DNA of 64,000 bases, taken from positions 164,501-228,500 of the forward strand of contig JAJOZX010005612.1 in NCBI GenBank assembly GCA_023014485.1, given 5' to 3'. The notes beneath the pieces were generated by a model. That model worked only from the letters and a program-made list of their open reading frames with translations. It was not told the origin of the DNA and did not search any database. A program made the position numbers and the translations under genes. This DNA comes from Bathynomus jamesi. Its lineage: Eukaryota; Arthropoda; Malacostraca; Isopoda; Cirolanidae. The first letter of the stretch is position 1. Every line of letters begins with the position of its first letter. Below are positions 10,507-20,787 of this stretch, in pieces.

Positions 10507-10537
<31 letters not shown>

Positions 10538-10543
10538 ATATCT

Positions 10544-10576
<33 letters not shown>
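10100..10576 (-). repeat. Terminal repeats of the Penelope-like element, with a perfect hairpin
   Basis: Two copies of a segment beginning GAAA(A)TATTTCACGAAAGT, each reaching ACCACGAAGGA and GTGCTCAAGCGC. The second closes on itself: 10381-10433 and 10456-10508 are perfect 53-bp inverted repeats around a 22-bp spacer. The same block recurs in plus orientation at 13,925-14,005. The motif CTGAGGA...GACGAAA (minus strand around 10,220; plus strand at 13,931) resembles the hammerhead ribozyme core known in Penelope-like LTRs. Confidence 0.6.
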
Positions 10577-10577
<1 letters not shown>

Positions 10578-12719
10578 GCAATAAACGGAGAAGTAAAAAT
10601 AAAAATTAAAAATTAAAGATTAGAGGATTAACAAAGAGGCATACAGATTTGTAAGGAAAAATATCGATTTTTAGCACAAGATCAAATGAATTAAAAATAC
10701 AAATTTATACTGGAAATCTACCCTGGTTTTAACACTTTGCCTTTTAGAATCAAGTTTCGATATATATAAAAATAAAATGAAGATTAAAAGTTAATAAAGT
10801 AGCGTACAAGTTTACCAAAGATTTAGCGTCCTACCCTTTTTATCGAAATTTGTTTTGAAGGAATTCAAAACAACAGGATCGAGTTGAAAAAGACCTTTGC
10901 TTATGTTGAAGTTATTTGAAAGTTGGATAATGGCAGACTCAAGAATATTTCTATTGACAATGTTGCTAGAATTAAATAAAACTGAAGCATTATTCCAATC
11001 AATACAGTGGGATAACTCTGACAAATGGACAAAAAGAGCACTGGACAACTGTCCTGTTCTAACGGAATATTGATGCTGTTTTACACGTGTGTGCAAATCC
11101 TTTCCCGTCTGACCTATGTAAAAGGAATCACATTGTTTACACCCAATTTTATAGATAATGCCTGAATTATTGGTGGGCTATTTTTTACTATGATATTTTT
11201 CACAATATTGTTATATGAAAATACTACATTAATATCCAAAAGTTTAAGTACATTAGCAATGCCTAAGAAGCCCGGGAAAAATGGAAGTACTAAAATATTT
11301 TTTGACAAAGTACGAGTGTTATTATTGACACGATAGAAAGTTCGTTTTGCCTTGTTGAGACAAGATTCCATAAACGCAGATGGGTAACACAGATCACTTC
11401 CAATACCGTTGATTTTTTCCAATTCGGCATCGATGTATTCCGGACTGGCGATCCTAAGGGCGCGGAGAAACATTGATGAAAAAATGGCCTTCTTAGTGGG
11501 GGTGTCATGTCCCGAGTAAAAGTGTACGTAGGACAAATTGTTTGTTGTTTTCCGATAGATACTAAACTTAAAACCTGGGCTTTCCCTATGTACCCGCACA
11601 TCCAAAAATGGGATTGAATTGTCTTGTTCCACTTCTAAAGTAAACTTAATGGAGGGGACTTGATCATTTAACTGAAGGAGGAAGTTATCCAGGTCACGAT
11701 TCATGGGCCAGATACACAAAATATCGTCGACGTACCGCAACCAAGGGATGCCAACCCCAGGATTCTCGGAATGTAAGTAATTTCGAAAAACTCCATATAA
11801 ATATTGGAGAGGAGGGGCGATAAGGGGTTGCCCATGGCCATCCCAAACACTTGTTGATAATACTCGTTATTGAAAGTGAATTTACAGTCTTTGATGCAAA
11901 GCTTAATAAGTTCCAAAACAATGTGTGAAGGTAGTGGCAGGTCATACTTATGTAATTCTTGGGAGAGAAAGTCAAGCATATCATCAATCGGCACTTTTGT
12001 AAACAATGAACAAACGTCAAAACTGATCAATCTATCGTTAGTTTCAGTACGTGCATTATTCAATTTTTCAGTAAGATCCATGGAATTTTTTACATGTGAA
12101 TCAGAGATAGTTCCGAGAATGGGGGACAAGACTTTGACAAGCCATTTGGAGAGTTTATAAGTAATAGAGCCCACCGAGCTAATAATAGGGCGCATAGGGT
12201 TGCCAGGTTTGTGGGTTTTAATAAGACCGTAAAGGTAGGGCAAGAAGGTGAAGTGGACATGAAAAGCGGAATTAAGTCCTTATGATCTTTGAGAATGCGT
12301 TTCAAGCCACTATTAAATGATTTGATGACGTCATCCTGCGGGTTCTTCCTAAGTTTGCTGTATGTGGCAGGGTCCTGGAGAAGCTCGTTCATCTTTCCGA
12401 TGTAGTCCACTTTGTCCATAATAACTATGGTGTTAGCCTTGTCTGCTTTAGTAATATGGAGCTCCCCATCTTTTTTTAATTGTGAGAGGCCATCGCGAAA
12501 ACGTTTAGGAAAGTTATCTTCGTAATTACCATTCGCCGCACTATAAACGAGGCCTTTAACTATGTTAAACAAATACTGAGGGAGATTACACTGTTTTTCA
12601 AAACACGGGAGACTGTAACAAATTTGTAAAGCCGAAGGTTTTTTAACAATAAAAAAGGACATACCATATCCAAGGGCACTTTTTGCATCGTCACTAATGT
12701 TTTTCGAAGAAAGGTTCAA
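10577..12719 (-). pseudogene. Penelope-like element: RT plus GIY-YIG endonuclease, frameshifted
   Basis: Minus-strand coding from 12719 to 10812, then a 235-bp 3' region. N-terminal: ADKANTIVIMDKVDY, a Penelope-type RT entry. RT core: YGLIKTHKPGNPMRPIISS, DVCSLFTKVP, GMAMGNPLSPLLSNIYME and the catalytic RYVDDILC. C-terminal: the GIY-YIG nuclease, whose CKQCDSFYIG region is damaged here but intact in the plus copy, and RTLNLW end. Frame breaks lie near 12,255, 11,745 and 11,180. Penelope elements insert by nicking with the GIY-YIG domain and reverse transcribing from the nick. The neighbour at 12,767 is an inverted 5'-truncated copy. Confidence 0.88.
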
Positions 12720-12766
12720 AACACACTTTGAGCTTGCTTTTTTACTCCAGGTTTAGTATCTATCGG

Positions 12767-13749
12767 TTTAGTATCTATCGGAAAACAACAAACAATTTGT
12801 CCTACGTACACTTTTACTCGGGACATGACACCCCCACTAAGAAGGCCATTTTTTCATCAATGTTTCTCCGCGCCCTTAGGATCGCCAGTCCGGAATACAT
12901 CGATGCCGAATTGGAAAAAATCAACGGTATTGGAAGTGATGTGTTACCCATCTTCGTTTATGGAATCTTGTCTCAACAAGGCAAAACGAACTTTCTATCG
13001 TGTCTATAATAACACTCGTACTTTGTCAAAAAATATTTTAGTACTTCCATTTTTCCCGGGCTTCTTAGGTATTGCTAATGTACTTAAACTTTTGGATATT
13101 AATGTAGTATTTTCATATAACAATATTGTGAAAAATATCATAGTAAAAAATAGCCCTACCAATAATTCAGGCATTATCTATAAAATTGGGTGTAAACAAT
13201 GTGATTCCTTTTACATAGGTCAGACGGGAAAGGATTTGCACACACGTATAAAACAGCATCAATATTCCGTTAGAACAGGACAGTTGTCCAGTGCTCTTTT
13301 TGTCCATTTGTCAGAGTTATCCCACTGTATTGATTGGAATAATGCTTCAGTTTTATTTCATTCTAGCAACATTGTCAATAGAAATATTCTTGAGTCTGCC
13401 ATTATCCAACTTTCAAATAACTTCAACATAAGCAAAGGTTTTTCAACTCGATCCTGTTGTTTTGAATTCCTTCAAAACAAATTTCGATAAAAAGGGTAGG
13501 ACGCTAAATCTTTGGTAAACTTGTACGCTACTTTATTAACTTTTAATCTTCATTTTATTTATATATATATCGAAACTTGATTCTAAAAGGCAAAGTGTTA
13601 AAACCCGGGTAGATTTCCAATATAAATTTGTATTTTTAATTCATTTGATCTTGTGCTAAAAATCGATATTTTTCCTTACAAATCTGTATGCCTCTTTGTT
13701 AATCCTCTAATCTTTAATTTTTAATTTTTATTTTTACTTCTCCGTTTAT
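12767..13749 (+). pseudogene. 5'-truncated inverted copy of the Penelope-like element
   Basis: Plus strand: starts in FSIYRKTTNNLSYVHFYSGH, the part just after the RT core, and continues through FPGFLGIANVLKLLD to the GIY-YIG domain (SGIIYKIGCKQCDSFYIGQT, then GKDLHTRIKQHQ). The nuclease region is open from 13,010 to 13,490. It is the mirror of 10,577-11,571, so the two copies form an inverted repeat with arms of about 1 kb. At the junction the 15-mer GTTTAGTATCTATCG occurs twice in tandem. One frame break lies near 12,945. Confidence 0.88.
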
Positions 13750-13754
13750 TGCAT

Positions 13755-13787
13755 ATATATATATATATATGTATGTGTGTAGATATG

Positions 13788-13851
<64 letters not shown>

Positions 13852-13999
13852 TGTGTTGTATGTTATTTATTTATTTTTTTTTTTTTCTGTAACCTATATA
13901 TAGGCCGTAACCTTTTATGTACTTCAGTTCCTGAGGATGTCATTAGACGAAAGCGCTTGAGCATTTTTGTGTTTCCTTTCCTTCGTGGTTTTATTCATC

Positions 14000-14058
<59 letters not shown>
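13755..14058 (+). repeat. (TA)n and (TG)n microsatellites around a Penelope terminal block
   Basis: (TA)n at 13,755-13,848 and (TG)n at about 14,014-14,057, separated by the plus-orientation terminal block (CTGAGGATGTC, GACGAAAGCGCTTGAGC, CCTTCGTGGTTTTATTC). Open frames here are microsatellite artefacts. Confidence 0.85.
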
Positions 14059-14069
14059 TACTTTTCCTA

Positions 14070-14690
14070 GTTTCAATATATTCCTTTATTGATTTTAATT
14101 TTTTCGTTCCTCCCAATTTCTTTTAACAAAACTGAAGAATTTGAAATAAGAATAAAATAGAATTTTCTTAATTTTTGGTAATTTTGTAATGCGAGACCAT
14201 TTCACACACATTTGCGCGTCGGTTTCTGACAAAACCTATTACTAAGAATATATTAAACTCTGAGTTTAGGTCGGAAGCTCCTCCGGAAGGCATAGCCTTT
14301 ATGGTTACTCTCCAAAGTTAGGTGACACTTCAACTACATCTATTATGAATTTGTATACAAACTTTCCTTTTTATGTAAAAGACTAAACGTTTTTACCTTT
14401 TTTTACCTTTTTGTTACCTTTTTATTAATTTTAATTGTTTATTTATTATTTTATTTTATTGATACACTTTATTTAATACATTTTGTTAATACGTCTTAGT
14501 TTATTAATGCACTTTATTATTTATATATTTTGTTTATTATTTGCCTACATCTATTTGTTAATGAGATGATTTTTCTTCTGCCTTCATCGATGGGTTCATC
14601 GAGGGCCTAGGTTCGATATATTAAATTCCAGAATTATTTAGTTTCAGTCTATTTTATCTTTTAGTTAAAGGCGAGGTTCAGTGAAACAAA
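14070..14690. other. Intronic AT-rich DNA, no gene seen
   Basis: Rich in TTTAT/TTTACC words, with no open frame worth calling and no recognisable repeat ends. Confidence 0.4.
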
Positions 14691-14693
14691 ATT

Positions 14694-14921
14694 CGGTTCT
14701 TTTGCATTATCCTCCCAACACTAATTTTTTTATATAATGTTGGTTTGGTTTTGGTTATGGTACTTTTCCTTCCATTATAAAAAAAATTAGTGTTGGTATT
14801 AGGTTAGGTTAGGTTAGGTTTGGTTAGGTTAGGTTACGGTAAAAACAGCCCGACGCAGGCGTTAGCCGTTATAAAAAAAATTAGTGTTGGGAGGATAATG
14901 CAAAAGTACCATAAATTCTTC
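14694..14921. repeat. MITE-like element with about 38-bp terminal inverted repeats
   Basis: Left end GGTTCTTTTGCATTATCCTC and onward to AACACTAATTTTTT is mirrored at the right by AAAAAATTAGTGTTGGGAGG and onward to CAAAAGTACC. A further partial inverted copy lies internally at about 14,750-14,800, next to a GGTTA repeat tract. No coding capacity. I see no clear TSD. Confidence 0.6.
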
Positions 14922-15103
14922 TAAAAATTCAAATACATCTGTTTGTATTCCTGCAATATACATAAACACTCTTTTCATTTGTACTATTTTCATTCATAAA
15001 GATCCCTCCATAATTATTGCAATTTACAATATTTGAGTTACCAGTTAATATATTTGTAATAGTATTTACAAAAAGTGTTCGAGGAATTGTGTCGACAGTT
15101 GTA

Positions 15104-16472
15104 CGGGTGTCAGGAAATGATTGCCCCCCCCCTGTAGAGCAAAAACTAGAAGAGATAGATAAAAACCGGCGAGACCACTTGAAAGAGCGTTAAAATCTGA
15201 ATAAAAACCATTATATTCTATTCCTGTGATTTTAATTCTTACCATTTTTTCCCCACAGAAACCATGGCATCATCTATTTGAACGATTCAGAGAAAAAGCG
15301 AGTCTTGACCGCATTCGAGCTGTCACATTTCGTGAAGCAAAGGAAGCTGATGCAACTTTCATAACTCGACACTGGGTGGCTGAGAGATTAAAAAGATCAG
15401 AAGACTTTGTCAAAAGGAATTGGAATAAGAATCCTGAAGATTGTGAAACAGAATTTCGAGGAGGAAGACCGGAGAAATTATCTCAAGAATCGAAAGACAA
15501 TGTGCTTGCTGCATCACGGCGCCGAAAGAAGAGCTGCTCTGAGGTAGCGAAAGAGATACTTATCCGTCGTGGTAAGATAGTCAATCGGCAACTTGTGCAT
15601 CAATTTCGAGTTCGCCATGGCTTGGCATGAAATAGCTAAGCCACGGAAAAGTGATCTTAATATTGAAGATCGGCTATGGTTTTGTGATTATCTTGAGGAA
15701 TGGACGGAAGACGATTTCCTTCACTTGGTTGTGAGCGATGAATTCTTCGTTTATGTCTCCAGAAAACCAAATTTTCAGAATGATCGGGTTTGGGCAACAA
15801 CTCCTGATGAAGTCCCAGACGACCAGAAGTATCGAGAAATTGTAAAAAATCCAGCATGTGTGGGTGTTTTCATTATGTTCTCTATTCGGAAGCTCATCTG
15901 GGTTATCAAACCAAGAGGAACCAGTTGGGATGGGCCTTATTTTCGAAATGTAATTTTAGCCCAACATGTAATTCCGTTTTTGAAAGACCCCGAGTGTGTT
16001 TTGGATGTTGAACAGGCAACCTTTCTTCACGACAAAGCCCACTGTATGAAAGCACTTGCGACTCAACAACTGCTTAAGGACAATAACATTGATTTTTTCG
16101 GAAATAATGAATGGCCTGGCAATTCTCCCGATCTTAATGTCTGTGAACATGTCGGATCCATCATGAAGGATCGGGTGGAGTCCTTAATGCTGGAACAACC
16201 CATTCAGAATCGGTATTCAACAGAAATTATGACTGCAAAGATCAACGAAGTCCTTGAAGAAATGAGTCATGATACCGATCTCTTTGAGACACTTCTGGGA
16301 TCATACCCCGTCGATTAATGCCGTCAGAGCTGCAAATGGGGGCAACACCCGATATTAAAACAAGTGTTTTTTATTCAAAATTAAACGCTCTTTCGCGTGG
16401 TTTTGTCTGTTTTTTCTATTCCTTTCAGTTTCTTCTGTACAGGGGGGGGGGCAATCATTTCCTGACACCCTT
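15104..16472 (+). mobile_element. IS630/Tc1-mariner transposon, DD37E type
   Basis: 1,369 bp flanked by TA (15102-15103 and 16473-16474). Terminal inverted repeats of about 30 bp share GGGTGTCAGGAAATGATTGC followed by a C-run and CTGTA. It encodes one transposase split over two frames, and inserts in an intron of the nucleoside transporter. Confidence 0.92.
15226..16318 (+). pseudogene. DD37E transposase with one frameshift
   Basis: The first part (15226-15630, 134 aa) carries the helix-turn-helix region (RHWVAERLKRSEDFVKRNW, then GGRPEKLSQESKD). The second (15593-16318) is the catalytic domain. Acidic residues: D in VVSDEFF, D in LHDKAHCMKA, E in NSPDLNVCEH. I count 37 residues between the second D and the E, giving DD37E, the spacing reported for the mosquito ITmD37E group. 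The second motif is unusual: HDKAH where relatives mostly have QDNAP. The two parts overlap out of frame near 15,600, so a single indel separates them. Otherwise it looks complete and would catalyse cut-and-paste at TA. Confidence 0.88.
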
Positions 16473-16834
16473 TACATAGATCATTTGCGCATGGAAGAAG
16501 AAGAAAGAATTTAAATACGTTTGCCGATAAATCATCCTGACTTTCAACCGTCCAATCAATTAATTATATACAGTCAGCTCTTACGTTAACCCATTTAACG
16601 TAAACGTAGCTTATTTTTATTTTATACTATTGTTCTCATCTACACTAATTTCGATTTCTTTGATACGTTTGCATGGAGTAGATTTAGAACAATAACTGGA
16701 GATTACAAACCAAAATTCATAGTAACGAAAATGTACCCCAACGATGACACTTCAAATTTTAGATTTTATGTCATGATGTGCGAGTGCATTTATGTGGTGA
16801 ACCCACCAAACGAAAGACCTAAATTTTCACTTAC

Positions 16835-17070
16835 CATTTTTTTCAAAGAAATGTAGGAAATAATACAGATTATAATAAACGCATCAGCCATGAAAAAATA
16901 AATTCTTCTGCTATCAATTGGGTCTTCCTTTCCAATGACCAAAGATAAAATTACTGACAAGGATACTGCTATTCCAGAAAGACACGTTCCAGATCCGAAA
17001 CAGATCTTGCAGCTTCCAGGAAATAATCCAACAAGGCCCATTAAAGATGCTCGTAGAACAGATATTCCAA
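16835..17070 (-). CDS. Equilibrative nucleoside transporter, internal exon (two to three helices)
   Basis: Minus strand: acceptor CCATGCAG at 17071-17078, coding from IGISVLRASLMGLVGLFPG through CFGSGTCLSGIAVSLSVILSLV and IYFFMADAFIIICIISYISL to KKM, then donor ATG|GTAAGT. The pattern G-x-x-x-x-x-x-x-G-L-F/L-P followed by S-G-x-x-L-S-G is the strongest ENT signature in the window, equivalent to the helix 4-5 region. Phases at both ends are consistent: the 5' junction completes an isoleucine codon with the exon at 17578, and the 3' end is phase 0 to 8901-8992. Function inferred: nucleoside uptake or efflux across plasma or lysosomal membranes. Confidence 0.85.
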
Positions 17071-17256
17071 CTGCATGGACGTAATACAAAAAAAAGTATG
17101 AAATATGTTTGTTAAAGTTTAATACTTGTTACTGCAGTTACAATACTTTAACTCCTTTTATGCAGAGCATCGACTTTATTCGTTTCATTGAATTTTACGA
17201 AAGAAGCTATATGCAAGAAGGGATTTAGCTTCATATATCTAACTACAAATAGTAAA

Positions 17257-17257
<1 letters not shown>

Positions 17258-17290
<33 letters not shown>
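17258..17290 (+). repeat. (CA)n microsatellite
   Basis: Uninterrupted CA dinucleotides, about 16 units, in a transporter intron. Confidence 0.9.
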
Positions 17291-17292
<2 letters not shown>

Positions 17293-17577
17293 TATATATC
17301 TATATACTCACTGTATTTTATTATTATCTTACAAATGGTCTCCCAATATACTGCTTGTACAGAGTGGCCACGAAATTCCTTTGCAGTGAAATTACAGCAT
17401 ATCTGTATATTGCCCTTGTTTTTCATGCAAAGGGACTTTGTGTCTGTAGATGTATTTTTACAAGTTAGAAGCTTATCACGCTCTGCCTCCTGGTATTGTA
17501 TAGCCAACTATAGAGCAGTAGTTCGCTTCATAATTGAGAAGTCTCAAAATTAAAAATGAAATCAGGAACATACTTAC

Positions 17578-17628
17578 TATTCACTAATACCACCATCGTT
17601 AAAGAAATTCCTAAAAACACTATTTGCC
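17578..17628 (-). CDS. Equilibrative nucleoside transporter, 51-bp micro-exon
   Basis: Minus strand: acceptor ATTTTATTTCAG, coding QIVFLGISLTMVVLVN with one split codon on each side, donor GTAAGT at 17577. It is one transmembrane helix. Phase 1 at both ends agrees with the exons at 19118-19212 (completing a Trp codon) and 16835-17070 (completing an Ile codon). Short but supported by splice signals, phase and homology context on both sides. Confidence 0.72.
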
Positions 17629-18064
17629 CTGAAATAAAATGAAATTTTTTTTTAAACAAAACTGAAGCATATCTTTATTTTCATATTTACTTAATATCAT
17701 ATCATTTATAAAGAAATTAAATTTTTCGTAAATTAAGTTCATATCTGTTATTTTCTTCGAATACCGTCATGGGTTATTGTTTCAAATGTCTGAAGCTGTT
17801 CAATACAGCATTGGAATTCCACCTAGAAGTATTAAAATGTGGAGTTCAAGAATTACTAAGATTAGCTCCAACTTTCATCTGTATTTTAAACTTTATTTTA
17901 ATGATTTTTTCCTGTATTTTTCTACTAACTTGATGATGGCAATCAGTAACATTAATATTTATTATTTTTTATTTTTTATTTTAGTGGTTTACAACTGGTA
18001 AATGCCCATGAGAATAGCATATTGAGAGATAGTTTTATATACTGTATGCTACAGCGAATCTGTG

Positions 18065-18300
18065 TAACTAGAGATTTTATGAAATCCCTAAAATCTTCAG
18101 GGATTTCATATAAGGTTAAGTCGTGATAGTTTCGTTAAACCTACGGGGAAATTATTGAATGCCCGGTTAGGTCAATTGTACGCCCTTGACGATTGGTTAG
18201 GTTAAGTCATGATATTTTCGTTAAAATAACGAAAATATCACGATTTAAACTCACATGAAATCCCTAAACATTTTAGGGATTTTATGAAATCCCTGGTTAA
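18065..18300. repeat. Palindromic repeat with GGGATTTCAT ends and a GGTTAGGTCAA core
   Basis: Outer words (ATGAAATCCCTAAAAT and its inverse) surround a core containing ATGCCCGGTTAGGTCAA, TTGACGATTGGTTAGG and GATATTTTCGTTA. The core word set recurs at 18.6, 18.9, 25.6, 26.7 and 1.1 kb. Confidence 0.5.
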
Positions 18301-18535
18301 ACAGATTACCTGTAACATTACAGTATATCAGCAATATAGAAGATTCTCTTGGAAACCGTAATCTGGAGGTAAACAGGATAACCAGGGAGACGATGTACAG
18401 TTGCGGAATTAAGTTCTAAAAATTCTAAAAGAAAATTCTAAAAAACATAAAAAATTACTAATCACAAATGAGCGAGTTTTATTTCTGAAATTTGTTAATA
18501 TCACCAAAAAGAAATAAAATATATAAAGAAAACAA

Positions 18536-18733
18536 GGATCACCTGAAGATCAGGGCCCCCAGCCTTCTTTAGTTAGCTTTATAAGGCTAACTAACGAAAA
18601 TTTCACGACCTAACCTAACCAATCGTCAAGAGCGTACAGTTGACCCAACGATTGGTTAGGTTAGGTCGTGATATTTTTGTTAGATAGCCTTAGCTAACTA
18701 AAGAAGGTTGGGGCCCTGATCTTCAGGTGATCC
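18536..18733. repeat. Palindromic MITE with GGATCACCTGAAGATCAGGG ends
   Basis: Arms start GGATCACCTGAAGATCAGGG and end as its inverse, with TTCTTTAGTTAGC and the GGTTAGGT core word mirrored inside. Right arm and downstream sequence were later duplicated (see 18642-19107). Confidence 0.65.
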
Positions 18734-19107
18734 GAAAACAATATTATTACCAACTAATAATTTCACACGTTTTAGAAATTTTGTGCTTCTAGTCGAATTT
18801 TTTTCCAGCTGTGCAAAAATCGGAAATATTAATTAGCATTTCATTACATGATTTTTTTTAAATGTATTTATCCTGACCCAACGATTGGTTAGGTTAGGTC
18901 GTGATATTTTTGTTAGATAGCCTTAGCTAACTAAAGAAGGTTGGGGGCCCTGATCTTTAGGTGATCCGAAAACAATATTATTACCAACTAATAATTTCAC
19001 ACGTTTTAGAAATTTTGTGCTTCTAGTCGAATTTTTTTCCAGCTGTGCAAAAATCGGAAATATTAATTAGCATTTCATTGCATGATTTTTTTTAAATGTA
19101 TTTATCC
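18642..19107 (+). repeat. Direct tandem duplication, period about 233 bp
   Basis: 18,642-18,874 and 18,875-19,107 are nearly identical (TGACCCAACGATTGGTTAGG ... TGTATTTATCC), differing by a few substitutions and one extra G. The second copy stops 10 bp before the splice donor region of the transporter exon at 19118. Confidence 0.9.
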
Positions 19108-19117
19108 TGATACTTAC

Positions 19118-19212
19118 ATTCATCTGTATTAATGAAGCTTAAAGCAGTAACGACTGCCATGGCTGCCAGACATACCCCTAAAGATCCAAGTATTCTTCCT
19201 TGCTCTCCAATT
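19118..19212 (-). CDS. Equilibrative nucleoside transporter, most 5' visible exon
   Basis: Minus strand: acceptor TTATTTCACAG, coding IGEQGRILGSLGVCLAAMAV then VTALSFINTDE, donor AAT|GTAAGT at 19117. R-I-x-G-S-L followed by a hydrophobic helix and an acidic end is the ENT pattern after helix 3. Begins with one base of a split codon, so further 5' exons must exist; I could not find them in the remaining 45 kb. Next exon: 17578-17628, phase compatible. Confidence 0.75.
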
Positions 19213-19471
19213 CTGTGAAATAACACACAGAATATTTACATCATATTTAACATTTTCTTCTGTACAGTTAAATTTTAACTTAAACTGCTTCATGATAATT
19301 GTTTTCTTTCCTTTTTCTATATATTTAAAATAAGCTGTGAGCACTTCAGCTCCGTTAGGAATCTGAATTGGGTTTTAGTACCTACCTTAGTTACTTATTT
19401 ATCTACTTAACCCCAAGACATAATAAGACATATTTAAATTTAACCTATTTAATCTACCCTATTTCTAATTC

Positions 19472-19539
<68 letters not shown>

Positions 19540-20300
19540 TATTAAATTACTGCAAGGTCTCTCAAAACTTAACACACCTTTCGTAAACAAAGTCATTTGA
19601 AAGCGTGTCTATGATCGTATAAATAAACCTTTGTTCTTGGTCATCATATTTAACCCCTTTTAGATTTTCATCTATGGGTACATTGAAATGTTGGGACAAA
19701 CCCAGGATCTGGCAGGATTCCGTCAAAAAAATCAGTTTTTGTTAGGAAACGGACGTGTTTTTTGTTTTGGTGCTCTTGCTTTGACCTTTGGATAACTTTT
19801 GACCTTATTGTGACAGTATTCCCTTACTTATTTTTATCTATTTTTGCGCGCTCGGATATCATTTTGTTTGTCACATGCGAGCCCATTTTCAGTTGTTTAT
19901 TTCTTTCTTCGTTAAATATATGCGAACCGAATTCTCAATAAACTGTGAGAGATTCCCAAGTGTAATCTGACTGCTAATCGAACTCTTAAGGCCATATCAC
20001 ACGGTTGTTTTTTGTCTTTTTTTCACCGCTGAATCGTGCCCAGCTTAAAACTGAATGTAGCCGTTTTTATATTAATCGGTCGAATCATGGTTTGAAAAAT
20101 TTCAAAATCTTGTCGCTGAATAACGATTAATACATTCAATACATTTTCAGACCCGATTACTGCCGATTAATCTAATCTAATCGATTTTAAGTGAGGTACG
20201 ATTCAGCATTGCAAAACAGCAACAAACGGCCGTGGGCTTTAGAAGACATTTGTCACCGTGTATTTTCAATTTAAAATTATGGTTTACTTGCCTTACGAGA
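19213..20300. other. No gene seen; (GA)n microsatellite at 19472-19533
   Basis: A 60-bp (GA)n run is the only clear structure. The remainder shows no splice-flanked open frame I can assign. The missing 5' exons of the transporter could be here but I cannot support one. Confidence 0.5.
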
Positions 20301-20309
20301 TGAAATAAG

Positions 20310-20541
20310 CAGAGCTGGGCACTTGCGGTTTTTTTGCGGTACTGCGGTACTGCGGTACTACCGCACTACCAAACCGGTACCGCATAACGCAGTACCGCAA
20401 AGGATCGCTGAAAGTACAGCAGTACCGCTACCGCATTTTTTGCGGTACTGCGTTATGCGGTACCGGTTTGGTAGTGCGGTAGTACCGCAGTACCGCAGTA
20501 CCGCAAAAAAAAACGCAAGTGCCCAATTTGAATCAAATAAG
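20310..20541. repeat. hAT-type palindromic MITE built on GCGGTACTG repeats
   Basis: Left end CAGAGCTGGGCACTTGCGG; the right end carries CGCAAGTGCCCA and then degenerates. Nearly the whole element is a palindrome of GCGGTACT and TACCGCACTACC words. Flanks GAAATAAG (20302-20309) and CAAATAAG (20534-20541) match at 7 of 8 bases and may be a decayed TSD. A sister copy is at 24616. Confidence 0.7.
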
Positions 20542-20787
20542 TATATAGAAATATTTTGTGAGCCCAAACAGTTTTAAAAATTGAAATGTCTGTACTGTAA
20601 TTAATACGACTGCATGACTGTTATAAAAGAGGTATTTATTCATTTACTGTAGATGGAACAAAGCATAAAAATTTGCAAGTTTTGTACTCGTAATTTGAAG
20701 TCGTATATCGATGAAAAAATAAATTTAAAGCATGAGTTTCTTGACGTTCTAAATAAAAAAGCGAATTGTATGAAAACGTATCAAATA

